The notes beneath the pieces were generated by a model. It saw only the letters and a program-made list of their open reading frames with translations, did no database searches and had not been told where the DNA came from. Below, one piece after another: positions 1 through 7,679 of a stretch of DNA of 64,000 nucleotides (position 1 is the stretch's first letter; each line of letters begins with the position of its first letter). Made by a program: the position numbers and the translations under genes. This DNA comes from Clostridia bacterium (GTDB lineage: Bacteria > Bacillota > Clostridia > Oscillospirales > Acutalibacteraceae), in contig JAFTYU010000042.1 in assembly GCA_017461235.1 (NCBI GenBank), positions 111,142 to 175,141 of the forward strand, written 5' to 3'.

Positions 1-207
1 GCAAGACCTTCAAAAGGTGTGCGTGTAATGAAATTGGGCGAAGGCGATAAAGTTGTAACCCTTTCTACTACAGAACACGATGAAGAAGAAGTAAACGGCA
101 CCGTAGAAGATGACGGCACAGCAACAGAAGGAGCGGGCGATACATCCGGTGACAACGAAGATGTAGGTACACCTGATGACGATATTGCAGACACAACGGA
201 GGAATAA
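1..207 (+). CDS. gyrA: DNA gyrase subunit A, C-terminal end (partial)
   Basis: Only the last 68 codons are present; the gene enters from the left edge in frame 1. The stretch SKGVRVMKLGEGDKVVTL matches the last GyrA-box blade and exit strand of the gyrase A C-terminal beta-pinwheel, which wraps DNA during negative supercoiling. After it comes a roughly 45-residue Asp/Glu/Thr/Gly-rich tail ending in TTEE. Acidic tails of this kind are known in many GyrA proteins and modulate wrapping. The stop codon is three bases before the next gene, and that gene's GGAGG ribosome binding site lies inside the gyrA tail, so the two are probably co-transcribed. ParC could end similarly, but the motif fits GyrA better. 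Confidence 0.8.
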   Translation, partial: ARPSKGVRVMKLGEGDKVVTLSTTEHDEEEVNGTVEDDGTATEGAGDTSGDNEDVGTPDDDIADTTEE

Positions 208-210
208 TAT

Positions 211-1905
211 ATGTCTGACAACAATAACCGTAATGACGGTATGCAGGATTATCTTGATTTGTTGGATGAATATGCTCATAGGGATACGGAAACAAACGGC
301 GTAAAAAATGAAGAAATTGATGAGAGCTTTTATAATGAAGATATCTTTGATTATGAAAACTCTCAGAAATCAAAAACACGTGTGGATTTAAGTGTTTTTG
401 ATGAAGAAAAACCTAAAAAAAGAGGGCTTTCGGCTCCACCTGTTGTGAAGTCTGATGGTTCTGTTGAAAAGAATCCTTTCAAACGATTCGGCAAATGGTT
501 TAAAAAATTGCCTAAAGGTAAAAAAATACTTGTAAGCATCATTGCCGTTATTCTTGCAATTTTAATTGTTATGATGTCTTGTGCAGGAATTTTTGTTATA
601 CAAAAAATTTCACTTTTAGGTGATGCTCTCGGTGGTGATAGTACCGAAGACGTCATTTACGATGACGGTGAATTTGAAGATATTGAAATAGATATCGGTT
701 CCGCCGGCTTTAAACAATCACTTATTGACTGGGCAACAAACGGAAACGACAAACATATGTCGAGTAAAAACGTTATTAACGTGCTTTTGATAGGTGCCGA
801 TAGCCGAAACGGTACTAATTCAGGTAATACAGACGTTATGATGTTACTGTCTGTAAACAAAAAAACAAAGCAACTTAAAATGGTTTCATTTTTCAGGGAC
901 AGTTATCTGTATGTTGAAGGAAAAAACAGCTCCTACTGTACTAAATTAAATGCTGCGTACTCAATGGGCGGTCCCGAGACACTTATGAAAACCATTGAAA
1001 ACAACTATAAACTTGACATAGATAACTATGTTATGGTTAATTTTGAGTCATTCAAGTCAGTAATTGATGCTATGGGTGGCGTTACTGTTGACGTTCAGCA
1101 GTATGAAGCGGATTATAACTATAAAAAATTCAAAGTTGAACTTCCCGTAGGTGAAGACGTTACCCTTAACGGTGAACAGGCACTTTGTTTTGTACGCATA
1201 AGAAACTGCGATGCAGACGGTGACGTAAGCAGAACAAGACGTCAAAGACAAGTTATTGACTCAATTCTCAGCCGGGTAAAAAAAGCATCTATAAGTGATC
1301 TTAATAAATATATAGATATATTGTTACCTTATGTTGATACAGGCTACAGTGAAGGTCAGATTCTTTCATTGGGTATCAAAGCCATAACAGGCGGTTGGGC
1401 AAATTATGAAAGAAAACAGCTGCAGATGCCACCTGAAGATTGTCGTACAAGCGGTAGTGCAAATATGTGGATTTGGGTTGTTGATTATGAGTTGGCAGCT
1501 CATAAACTGCAGACGGAGCTTTACGGTCAGTCAAATATCAATATTACAGAAGACAGAGTTTCAATAATCGACGTTTATAACGGTGCAAATTATACAGGTA
1601 CAAATAGTTTAAATGATAACAAAGCTCCTGATGATGACGTAGTTACAACTACAACACCTGTTATTACAACAGCGCCACAGACTACCGAGATTGTTGACGT
1701 TACCGATAATGTTGATGATGTTACTTCGGAATCTGATACAACAGAATTTTATGATGATATAAATGATGTTGAAACAGATATGAATACCGAAGAATCCACA
1801 GATATCAGTTCAGGTGATAACACAATCGAAACAGGGGATAATTCAGGTGATACACCTGATGAAACAGAAGCAGTTATACCATCTGATACAGAGGTGGCTG
1901 CCTGA
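211..1905 (+). CDS. LytR-CpsA-Psr (LCP) family cell-wall glycopolymer ligase
   Basis: LCP enzymes transfer undecaprenyl-linked glycopolymers to peptidoglycan on the outer face of the membrane. The 564-aa protein has an acidic cytoplasmic N-terminus (1-88), a basic stretch, one membrane segment at about residues 105-127, and an LCP domain at about 187-352. Visible motifs are VLLIGADSR, the phosphate-binding arginine in FFRDSYL (R229), FVRIRN and SRTRRQRQ. A Thr/Asp/Glu-rich low-complexity tail covers about 470-564 and is longer than in typical LCP proteins. The ATG follows a GGAGG in the end of gyrA. The stop overlaps the next ATG by one base. The 7.9-25 kb polysaccharide operon is a plausible substrate source, which is inference. 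Confidence 0.9.
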   Translation: MSDNNNRNDGMQDYLDLLDEYAHRDTETNGVKNEEIDESFYNEDIFDYENSQKSKTRVDLSVFDEEKPKKRGLSAPPVVKSDGSVEKNPFKRFGKWFKKLPKGKKILVSIIAVILAILIVMMSCAGIFVIQKISLLGDALGGDSTEDVIYDDGEFEDIEIDIGSAGFKQSLIDWATNGNDKHMSSKNVINVLLIGADSRNGTNSGNTDVMMLLSVNKKTKQLKMVSFFRDSYLYVEGKNSSYCTKLNAAYSMGGPETLMKTIENNYKLDIDNYVMVNFESFKSVIDAMGGVTVDVQQYEADYNYKKFKVELPVGEDVTLNGEQALCFVRIRNCDADGDVSRTRRQRQVIDSILSRVKKASISDLNKYIDILLPYVDTGYSEGQILSLGIKAITGGWANYERKQLQMPPEDCRTSGSANMWIWVVDYELAAHKLQTELYGQSNINITEDRVSIIDVYNGANYTGTNSLNDNKAPDDDVVTTTTPVITTAPQTTEIVDVTDNVDDVTSESDTTEFYDDINDVETDMNTEESTDISSGDNTIETGDNSGDTPDETEAVIPSDTEVAA

Positions 1906-2183
1906 TGAATAAGCGCGAAAAGGAATACGTTAAAAAACGTAAAAGCTATTACGGCTTTGCGAAAGATTACCCGGGTAATTTAGGATCAAATAAATATGTA
2001 ATAGGCGACAGTTTGACAGTAAGAAGAAATGAAGTTATACGAAAAATAATTCTTGTTGTTCTGGCGGTGTTGCTTTTTGTAACTACCTTTGTAGCCACAA
2101 CCGTCTGCCTTGAAATTTCGGAAAAACCAAAGAATACAAAAACATCGTACTCAATAGAAACTGAGTACGATGTTTTTAATTAG
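1905..2183 (+). CDS. Small single-span membrane protein, unknown function
   Basis: This 92-aa protein is not recognised. It starts at the TGATG overlap with the LCP gene, so translation is probably coupled. The first 45 residues are basic (MNKREKEYVKKRKSYYG), one hydrophobic helix spans about 46-68, and a short polar tail follows, predicting a cytoplasmic N-terminus. Coupling to an LCP gene suggests a role at the cell envelope. The last codons are encoded by a perfect intrinsic-terminator stem, so the C-terminus TSYSIETEYDVF is partly dictated by the hairpin. Function is unknown. Confidence 0.75.
   Translation: MNKREKEYVKKRKSYYGFAKDYPGNLGSNKYVIGDSLTVRRNEVIRKIILVVLAVLLFVTTFVATTVCLEISEKPKNTKTSYSIETEYDVFN
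2138..2177 (+). terminator. Intrinsic terminator embedded in the 3' end of a CDS
   Basis: A 16-bp perfect stem (AAAAACATCGTACTCA paired with its complement) with an 8-base loop ends in a T run. It lies wholly inside the last codons of the small membrane-protein gene, before its TAG at 2181-2183. It would end the gyrA-LCP transcript. Confidence 0.85.
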
Positions 2184-2220
2184 GAGTGAGGAATGAGGAG
2201 TGTGGAGTGTTGGAGCATAA
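2184..2220. repeat. GGAGTG/GAGGAATG low-complexity repeat
   Basis: This short purine-rich tract is made of imperfect repeats of GGAGTG and GAGGAATG, immediately after the terminator-bearing CDS. No reading frame or promoter is seen in it. Similar short intergenic tracts are common in clostridial genomes, but I cannot count copies genome-wide from this window. Confidence 0.5.
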
Positions 2221-2272
2221 GGTCTCGGAATTGTAATTTATATTAATTATATTGTTGTTGGTATAAAAACTA

Positions 2273-2301
2273 TTGATAAAAATGAAATAATGTGATAAAT
2301 T
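2273..2301 (+). promoter_or_regulatory. Promoter with extended -10
   Basis: TTGATA at 2273-2278 and TAAATT at 2296-2301 are separated by 17 bases, with TG one base upstream of the -10 element. The predicted start is near 2308, which is exactly the first base of the 5' arm of the structured RNA candidate that follows. Confidence 0.65.
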
Positions 2302-2307
2302 AGTTGT

Positions 2308-2466
2308 GCGAAACAAACTGAATAACTTGATTAATAAAACATATCCTGTGTTTAGGTAAAAGCACGGGCTTCATTGATATGTTTTTTTAATCATACAATG
2401 GTTTGTTTCGCGACAGAGAAGCCGGGTGTTTTTCATGCGTAGCTTCGGTGAAGTTGCGCATTTTTT
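2308..2466 (+). ncRNA. Candidate structured RNA / riboswitch-like leader with attenuator
   Basis: The region folds into nested helices that can be read by eye. GCGAAACAAAC (2308-2318) pairs perfectly with GTTTGTTTCGC (2401-2411). After an unpaired bubble, TTGATTAATAAAACATATC pairs almost perfectly with GATATGTTTTTTTAATCA (2379-2396). Inside that, CCTGTG pairs with CACGGG. GGCTTC in the inner loop can also pair with GAAGCC at 2418-2423, a possible pseudoknot. A GC-containing 12-bp hairpin with six T residues (2435-2466) then precedes the ribosome binding site of a 54-aa gene. The family is not recognised; it could be a riboswitch, a 6S-like RNA or a stand-alone sRNA. Confidence 0.55.
2435..2466 (+). 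terminator. Intrinsic terminator/attenuator before the 54-aa gene
   Basis: ATGCGTAGCTTC pairs with GAAGTTGCGCAT around a GGT loop; all twelve positions pair if G·T wobbles are allowed. Six T residues follow. It ends 20 bases before the ATG of the next gene, so it either ends the upstream RNA or acts as an attenuator. Confidence 0.75.
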
Positions 2467-2485
2467 ATTTGTGGGAGAAAAATAT

Positions 2486-2650
2486 ATGGAAAACGAACTT
2501 TATAAGAAAATGTATTTCAGATTATTTAATAAAGTAACAGATGCTATTGAAATATGTGAAGACGAAAGTGTTAAAGATATTTTAATAAAAGCACAACAGG
2601 AAACAGAAGAAATGTATATGAGTTACAATATGTTAAATATAACCAAATGA
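2486..2650 (+). CDS. Small conserved-looking protein of unknown function (54 aa)
   Basis: The start is the ATG at 2486, preceded by GGGAG at a good distance; the longer frame beginning upstream would run through the terminator hairpin and is rejected. The protein, starting MENELYKKMYFRLFNKV, is predicted to be two amphipathic helices, with the second helix (about 27-45) rich in Lys, Glu and Gln. There are no Cys pairs, signal peptide or membrane helices. I believe short proteins of this pattern are widespread in Clostridia but I cannot confirm this here. Its placement directly after a structured leader suggests regulated expression. Confidence 0.7.
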   Translation: MENELYKKMYFRLFNKVTDAIEICEDESVKDILIKAQQETEEMYMSYNMLNITK

Positions 2651-2803
2651 TGTCGAAAATGATATTAAATAGGCGATATACCTGCGGAGCGATATGCTAA
2701 CGCGCGATATATACATTGTATGCGATATATTTTGTTAACACAAAATGCAATTATAATCGGCTTGCCCCTAAATTTTGCATTCTGCATTTTGAATTTTGCA
2801 TTT
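2651..2803. repeat. Non-coding GCGATAT repeat region
   Basis: GCGATAT starts at 2673, 2689, 2704 and 2722, spaced 15-18 bases apart. It is followed by imperfect repeats of ATTTTGCATT. No supported gene is present. The pattern resembles short dispersed intergenic repeats of clostridial genomes. Confidence 0.55.
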
Positions 2804-2839
2804 AAAAAACTCCCTTGCAAAACTGCAAGGGAGTTTTTA
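2804..2839. terminator. Bidirectional terminator
   Basis: AACTCCCTTGCA pairs with TGCAAGGGAGTT around AAAC, flanked by A and T runs on both sides. It serves the minus-strand gene ending at 2846 and could also stop plus-strand transcripts. Confidence 0.85.
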
Positions 2840-2845
2840 AAAGTC

Positions 2846-3280
2846 TTATTCTTCTTCGTCGCAACAACCGCAATCACAATCGCAGTCACATTCGTCAAAG
2901 TCGATGTCGAGTTCAAGTCTTTCGCCGCAGCCGGGACATTCGATGATTTCTTCATCAAGCATCTCGTCGTCGAGAAGAATTTCTTCGCCGCAAAGAGGAC
3001 ATTCAACTTCATAAAGCTCTTCGTCATCGCAGCAGCAACAATCGTCATCAAAATCTTCATCATCAAAGATGTATTCTTCAAGCTCATCAAGATCTTCATC
3101 AATAGCATCAACAAGATCTTCGCAAGCGCTGAGATCCTCGTCAATATCGCTGATTGTGAGAGCCATATCTTCAAGAATATCAAACATTGCTTCAAAAATT
3201 TTAGCTTCTTTAGTGTCCTTGTCAAGGTCAAGACCTGCTGCAAGGCCCTTAAGATATGCAACTTTTTCTGTAAGTGTCAT
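2846..3280 (-). CDS. CD1247-type acidic zinc-ribbon protein
   Basis: This 144-aa protein has an N-terminal helical part (MTLTEKVAYLKGLAAG, about 1-72) that fits the CD1247 N-terminal domain family. A very acidic Cys/Asp tract follows, then a zinc ribbon with CPLCGE (about 96-101) and CPGCGE (about 115-120). The C-terminus is again Cys/Asp-rich (DECDCDCDCGCC). The family is common in Clostridia, often beside efp as here, but its function is unknown; metal binding is inferred from the Cys pairs. Its AGGAGG lies just upstream of 3280, and the efp stop is 34 bases upstream, consistent with one transcript. Confidence 0.8.
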   Translation of the reverse strand: MTLTEKVAYLKGLAAGLDLDKDTKEAKIFEAMFDILEDMALTISDIDEDLSACEDLVDAIDEDLDELEEYIFDDEDFDDDCCCCDDEELYEVECPLCGEEILLDDEMLDEEIIECPGCGERLELDIDFDECDCDCDCGCCDEEE

Positions 3281-3314
3281 TTTAAAATCCTCCTGTAAGG
3301 AATTATAGAATAAA

Positions 3315-3872
3315 TTATGCTCTGGAGAGATATTCGCCTGTTCTGGTGTCGATGTTGATCATTTCGCCTTCGTCAATGAAAAGGGGAACTTTGATTTCTG
3401 CACCTGTTTCAACAGTAGCGGGTTTTGTAGCATTTGTAGCTGTGTTGCCTGCAAAACCGGGATCTGTCTTTGTAACCTGAAGTGTTACGAATGTGGGGGG
3501 TTCAACACCGAAAACATTACCTTTGTAAGAAAGAATCTTACAAACCATATTCTCTTTAACAAATTTGAAGTTATCACTGAGATTAGAAGCGTCAACAGGA
3601 ATCATATCATAAGTTTCCTGGTCCATAAAGTAGTAAAGACCGCCGTCTTCATATGAATATTCCATATCTTTTCTCTCAATGAAAGCTGTGGGATATTTGT
3701 CTGTGGGGCTGAAAGTTTTTTCAGTAACGCTACCGTTGATAACGTCTCTGATTTTTGTACGAACGAAAGCAGCACCTTTACCGGGTTTAACGTGCTGGAA
3801 TTCAATAATAGAATAAACTTTGCCGTCCATTTCAAATGTAACGCCGTTTTTGAAATCGCCTGCTGTTACCAT
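3315..3872 (-). CDS. efp: Elongation factor P
   Basis: EF-P binds between the P and E sites and rescues ribosomes stalled on polyproline. The 185-aa length is standard and all three beta-barrel domains are present. The N-terminal KOW-like domain carries the loop lysine in [13 protein letters not shown], and the C-terminus has the family pattern [25 protein letters not shown] ribosome binding site precedes the ATG. No lysine-modifying genes (epmA/epmB) or deoxyhypusine genes are adjacent. Confidence 0.97.
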   Translation of the reverse strand: MVTAGDFKNGVTFEMDGKVYSIIEFQHVKPGKGAAFVRTKIRDVINGSVTEKTFSPTDKYPTAFIERKDMEYSYEDGGLYYFMDQETYDMIPVDASNLSDNFKFVKENMVCKILSYKGNVFGVEPPTFVTLQVTKTDPGFAGNTATNATKPATVETGAEIKVPLFIDEGEMINIDTRTGEYLSRA

Positions 3873-3916
3873 AAATAAATCCTCCGAAAATGAATTTCAT
3901 TTTTTTACATAATAAT

Positions 3917-3945
3917 ATTATACTAAATCGGCCTTATTTTCAAGT
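3917..3945 (-). promoter_or_regulatory. Possible efp promoter
   Basis: On the minus strand TATAAT (3917-3922) is present with TTGAAA 15 bases upstream, or ACTTGA 17 bases upstream. The -10 is consensus but the -35 is ambiguous. It lies about 45 bases before the efp start codon. Confidence 0.45.
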
Positions 3946-3984
3946 GTTTTTTTACATTTTAACACCAATATAAGGCAAAAGGGA

Positions 3985-5763
3985 TTATTTTTCGGTTTTT
4001 AAATCAATTCCCAATTCATCAAGCTGAAGAGAATCAACCTTTGACGGACATTCTGTCATAGGCTCACTCGCATTCTGCACCTTGGGGAAAGCGATAACGT
4101 CGCGGAGCGAATCTGCTTTAACAAGCTGCATAACGAGTCTGTCAAGACCGATACCCATACCGCCATGGGGTGGAGGACCGAATTTGAATGCATCAAGAAG
4201 ATAGCCGAATTTCTGCTGTGCTTCTTCGTCTGAAAGACCTAAAAGCTTAAACATTCTGTCCTGAAGTTCAGGGTTAGTTATACGGATTGAGCCTGATGAA
4301 AGCTCGATACCGTTAAGAACAAGGTCATAGGCCTCTGCGCGAACTGCTGCTTTATCTGTTTCAAGATAGGGAAGACACTCGGGAAGCGGAGATGTGAAGG
4401 GATGGTGCATTGCCACAAACTGCTGTGAATCCTCGTCCCAATCGAAGAAGGGGAATTCCACAATCCACAAAAGGTTGAAGCCGTCACCGATGATATCAAG
4501 CTTCTTTGCCGCTTCATTACGAAGTGCGCCGAGAACGGAAAGAACAGAATTGTTTTTTGTATCAGCGATGATAAACACAACGTCGCCTTTTTCAGCGCCT
4601 GCTCTTTCAAGAATTGCTTTCATTTCATCTTCGGTCATAAATTTTGCAAAGCTTGAAGCAATTCCGTCATCGGTAAGACGAATCCATGCAAGACCCTTCG
4701 CACCGATACCCCTTGCAAATTCTGTGAGTTTGTCAACTTCTTTTCTTGTGTAAGTTGTAACTGCGCCTTTAGCGGTAATACCGCGAACGGAGCCACCGCC
4801 TGCAACTGCGCCGGAAAATACGGAGAAGCCGCAGTCTTTAACTATATCGGTAAGGTCAAAAATTTCCATACCGAAGCGTGTATCGGGTTTGTCTGAACCG
4901 TAACGCTCCATAGCCTCTTTATAAGTCAGACGGGGAAGGGGAAGGGGTATATCAACATTGAGAGCTTCTTTAAAAACTCTGGCAATGTAGCCTTCACCGA
5001 TAGAGAGAACGTCTTCCATTGTAACAAAAGACATTTCAAGGTCAATCTGTGTGAATTCAGGCTGACGGTCTGCACGCAAGTCTTCATCACGGAAACAACG
5101 TGCAATCTGCATATATCTGTCAAAGCCTGCAACCATTGAAAGCTGTTTGTAGAGCTGGGGTGACTGGGGCAGAGCATAGAAAGTGCCCTGATGAATACGG
5201 CTGGGAACAAGGAAGTCACGGGCTCCTTCGGGAGTTGACTTTATGAGCATAGGTGTTTCAATCTCAACGAAACCGTTTTCATCAAAATAGTCACGTGTGA
5301 TTTTGGTAACTTTATGACGGAAAAGAATATTTTTCTGCAAATCGGGACGACGAAGGTCAAGATAACGGTATTTAAGCCTTGTGAGCTCCGATGTCTGGCA
5401 GTTTTCAACGATATCGAAGGGAGGAGTTTCACTCTTTGAGAGAATTCTCAGATCCTTAACGTCGATTTCTATATCACCTGTGGGAATATCGCTGTTTTTT
5501 GATGATCTCTCGCGGACGATACCCTTTGCCATAAGAACGTATTCACTTCTTACACCAAAAGCTTTTTCAAAAATCTGTTTATCTGTATTTTCGTCAAAAG
5601 CAAGCTGAACTATACCTGTTTTGTCGCGTAAATCTACGAAAATAAGTGCACCGAGGTCACGTTGTTTTGCAACCCAACCGCAAACGGTTACCTCTTCGCC
5701 GATATTTTTCGCACGAAGGTCACCGCAAAAAACTGAACGTTTAAGACCGTTCATATTGTCCAT
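3985..5763 (-). CDS. aspS: Aspartyl-tRNA synthetase
   Basis: This class II synthetase charges tRNA-Asp. It is about 592 aa, the bacterial length that includes the GAD insertion. The anticodon-binding OB fold is N-terminal (VCGWVAKQRDLGALIFVDLR). Class II motifs follow: FVEIETPMLIKSTPEGARD, the motif 2 loop CFRDEDLRADRQPEFTQ, and motif 3 GIGLDRLVM. The ATG at 5772 has the AGAAAGG almost touching it, whereas the in-frame ATG at 5763 is nine bases from it and is preferred; a third ATG three codons on is also possible. The closely following permease gene ends at 5786, so co-transcription with the ABC pair is possible. Confidence 0.96.
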   Translation of the reverse strand: MDNMNGLKRSVFCGDLRAKNIGEEVTVCGWVAKQRDLGALIFVDLRDKTGIVQLAFDENTDKQIFEKAFGVRSEYVLMAKGIVRERSSKNSDIPTGDIEIDVKDLRILSKSETPPFDIVENCQTSELTRLKYRYLDLRRPDLQKNILFRHKVTKITRDYFDENGFVEIETPMLIKSTPEGARDFLVPSRIHQGTFYALPQSPQLYKQLSMVAGFDRYMQIARCFRDEDLRADRQPEFTQIDLEMSFVTMEDVLSIGEGYIARVFKEALNVDIPLPLPRLTYKEAMERYGSDKPDTRFGMEIFDLTDIVKDCGFSVFSGAVAGGGSVRGITAKGAVTTYTRKEVDKLTEFARGIGAKGLAWIRLTDDGIASSFAKFMTEDEMKAILERAGAEKGDVVFIIADTKNNSVLSVLGALRNEAAKKLDIIGDGFNLLWIVEFPFFDWDEDSQQFVAMHHPFTSPLPECLPYLETDKAAVRAEAYDLVLNGIELSSGSIRITNPELQDRMFKLLGLSDEEAQQKFGYLLDAFKFGPPPHGGMGIGLDRLVMQLVKADSLRDVIAFPKVQNASEPMTECPSKVDSLQLDELGIDLKTEK

Positions 5764-5785
5764 ATTTAACATCCTTTCTGATGGT

Positions 5786-6610
5786 TTACTTTATATTAAC
5801 CTTATGTTTTGCAAGGTAGGTTATCGGGAAATTGAGAAGAATTGAAGAAATAAGCATAAAGACGGGACCGGAGAAAACAAATTTATATCCATCCATCCTG
5901 AAGGCTTGCAATGTCTTAACAACATTTGTTGAAATTGTAATGACATCATCATGTACCACCATTCCGAAAGGAACAATATTTGTTACAAGTGATGTGACAC
6001 CCACAATTGCCGCAAATGAAGCAAAGAAAATGATAACCGTGCTTAAAACACCTAATTTTGAAATAGGTGTAATGTGAGAACAGGTAATAGCAAAATAAAG
6101 ACATTGAACAACAAGGAACATTGCTATTGCAATCCAGACCAGATAGTAAGTTGCAAGGGCAACAATTGTCTGGAGCGACCTGCCTAATAAAAGAATAAAT
6201 AACTGATCTGCAAGGTCTTTAAGGTCACCGCCCATAAGGTTTCCAACCTGATAAATCCATAAAAAGAAGGACCCGAAAAACAAAAGATAAACAACATAAG
6301 TCCAGATAAGGCCGGAAAGAGTTTTTGACCATATAAGGGAGCTTGTTTTTACCGGGAGAGTAAGGGTAAGGTAGCCTGCTCTGCCGAACGTTGTTTTTGA
6401 AAACATCATAGCTACGGCAATAAGTATAACCATACAAGCAAAAAACATTGCCATGCAAACGACAACTCCGCCCAAAATTACAACAAGGTCATTTTTGGCA
6501 AAAAGAACAAGAAGCTCTGCCACACCGCCTACGATAAATATGCAAAGAAAAATGGCTGATATTGAATGCCATTGAGCTTTAAGGTCATTTTTAAGAAGCT
6601 TACCAAACAT
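5786..6610 (-). CDS. ABC-2-type transporter permease
   Basis: A 274-aa integral membrane protein with about six hydrophobic segments, partner of the ATPase gene directly upstream on the same strand. The start at 6610 is chosen because AAGGAGG lies nine bases upstream; the longer frame reaching 6640 has no such site. The gene begins inside the last codons of the ATPase gene (about 11 bases of overlap), indicating coupling. The substrate is not evident. Motifs are generic (FSKTTFGRAGYLTLTLP), resembling permeases that export peptides or drugs in Firmicutes. Confidence 0.85.
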   Translation of the reverse strand: MFGKLLKNDLKAQWHSISAIFLCIFIVGGVAELLVLFAKNDLVVILGGVVVCMAMFFACMVILIAVAMMFSKTTFGRAGYLTLTLPVKTSSLIWSKTLSGLIWTYVVYLLFFGSFFLWIYQVGNLMGGDLKDLADQLFILLLGRSLQTIVALATYYLVWIAIAMFLVVQCLYFAITCSHITPISKLGVLSTVIIFFASFAAIVGVTSLVTNIVPFGMVVHDDVITISTNVVKTLQAFRMDGYKFVFSGPVFMLISSILLNFPITYLAKHKVNIK

Positions 6611-7307
6611 TGCTGAAAACCTCCTTAAATACGTCTTCAATAGATTTTCCGTCAGTTAAGATATTTTCAACGTTATCATTGAGAAGAATTTTACCGTTAC
6701 CCAAAAATACGGCGTGCGTGAAAACATCTTCAAGGTCATTAATAAGGTGTGTTGAAATGAGAAGAGTTGATGTTTTAGCGTAATTCTTCATTATAAAATC
6801 AAGAATCTGACTCCTTGTTGCAGGGTCAACACCACCCATAGGTTCGTCAAGAATATATAACTCGGCATCTCTTGACATAGTAAGAGAAAGAAGGAGCTTT
6901 TCCTGCTGACCTTTCGACATGGTTTTTGATTTCTGCTTGGGGTTAAGACCAAATCGCTCAATCATTTCAAGGGCTTTTTGTTTATCAAAATCCTTAAAGA
7001 AATCGTTGAAATAATCGACCGCATCTATATTACGCATCCAATCGTGAACAAAGGTTTGTTCGGGAAGGTATGCAGTAACTGCCTTTGTTTTTTCGCCGGG
7101 TTTTTCGCCGTTAATAGTGACGGTACCACTATAGTCGTGGATTAACCCTGTGAGAATTTTCATCAGAGTGGTTTTACCACAGCCGTTAGGACCAAAAAGA
7201 CCGATAATTTCACCACGGGGCAATGTGAGAGAAACATCGTTCAAAACAAGGTGGTGGCCGTAAGATTTTTTCAAACCATCGACGATAACTATGTTGTTAT
7301 CAGCCAT
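6600..7307 (-). CDS. ABC transporter ATP-binding protein
   Basis: A 235-aa ABC ATPase with Walker A GPNGCGKTT, a Q-loop, the signature region MSKGQQEKLLLSL (a degenerate LSGGQ, where SKGQQ is common in this exporter class), Walker B LYILDEP and the switch histidine in STHLINDLEDV. The ATG at 7307 follows AGGAGG with good spacing; an upstream in-frame ATG at 7328 lies before the ribosome binding site and is rejected. It energises the overlapping ABC-2 permease. There are no adjacent regulators such as a GntR gene, unlike many YtrA-type operons. Confidence 0.93.
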   Translation of the reverse strand: MADNNIVIVDGLKKSYGHHLVLNDVSLTLPRGEIIGLFGPNGCGKTTLMKILTGLIHDYSGTVTINGEKPGEKTKAVTAYLPEQTFVHDWMRNIDAVDYFNDFFKDFDKQKALEMIERFGLNPKQKSKTMSKGQQEKLLLSLTMSRDAELYILDEPMGGVDPATRSQILDFIMKNYAKTSTLLISTHLINDLEDVFTHAVFLGNGKILLNDNVENILTDGKSIEDVFKEVFSNVW

Positions 7308-7367
7308 AATTTTAACCTCCTGTTTCATTCAGTTCTTTGAATTTAAACGAAACTTAACTAATTTAAT

Positions 7368-7396
7368 ATTTTACACATAATATACATTTAAGTCAA
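7368..7396 (-). promoter_or_regulatory. Promoter of the ABC ATPase-permease pair
   Basis: On the minus strand TTGACT (7391-7396) and TAAAAT (7368-7373) are separated by 17 bases, with TG just upstream of the -10 element. It lies about 60 bases before the ATPase start codon. Confidence 0.65.
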
Positions 7397-7423
7397 TATA
7401 TTAAAATGTAAAAAAGATGTAAA

Positions 7424-7463
7424 AAACGGGCTGTAAAAAACTTTCGTTTTTTACAGCCCGTTT
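7424..7463. terminator. Bidirectional terminator (18-bp stem, repeated at 40430)
   Basis: AAACGGGCTGTAAAAAAC pairs perfectly with its complement around TTTC. It terminates the 49-aa minus-strand gene. The same 18-bp stem recurs at 40430-40469 with only a loop change. Confidence 0.9.
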
Positions 7464-7476
7464 CAGGTATAACAAC

Positions 7477-7626
7477 TTAAGCGAAAAGACCGCCGAAGAA
7501 ACTTGAGCAAGTGTCAAGAACTGCACTTACATCGTATTCTACAAGAGAGCCTTCGATGGATTGAAGAATAGCAGCAAGATCTGCACCTTCAAAAAGATTG
7601 AAAAGAATATCAAGAATTGAACCCAT
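7477..7626 (-). CDS. 49-aa hydrophobic small protein with its own promoter and terminator
   Basis: The protein begins MGSILDILFNLFEGADLAAI and ends CSSFFGGLFA. It has a perfect GGAGG eight bases before the ATG, a TTGACA-17-TAAATT promoter just upstream and an 18-bp terminator stem just downstream, so it is a complete transcription unit. The sequence is hydrophobic with a periodic pattern of Leu, Ile and Phe interrupted by acidic residues, suggesting amphipathic helices; there is a single Cys and no basic residue. It could be a membrane-active peptide, a small regulatory protein or an envelope-associated peptide. No family is recognised and no modification or export gene is adjacent. Confidence 0.75.
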   Translation of the reverse strand: MGSILDILFNLFEGADLAAILQSIEGSLVEYDVSAVLDTCSSFFGGLFA

Positions 7627-7650
7627 AATATCGCCTCCTATTTGATTATC

Positions 7651-7679
7651 AATTTACCATAAAAACGAAAGGTTGTCAA
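7651..7679 (-). promoter_or_regulatory. Promoter of the 49-aa gene
   Basis: On the minus strand TTGACA (7674-7679, consensus) and TAAATT (7651-7656) are separated by 17 bases. The predicted start is about 20 bases before the ATG at 7626, giving a short leader with a strong ribosome binding site. Confidence 0.7.

Noticed and set aside
2720-3298. Plus-strand open frame of 192 codons over the CD1247-like gene
   Set aside because: It is the antisense shadow of a strongly supported acidic zinc-ribbon gene and has no ribosome binding site.
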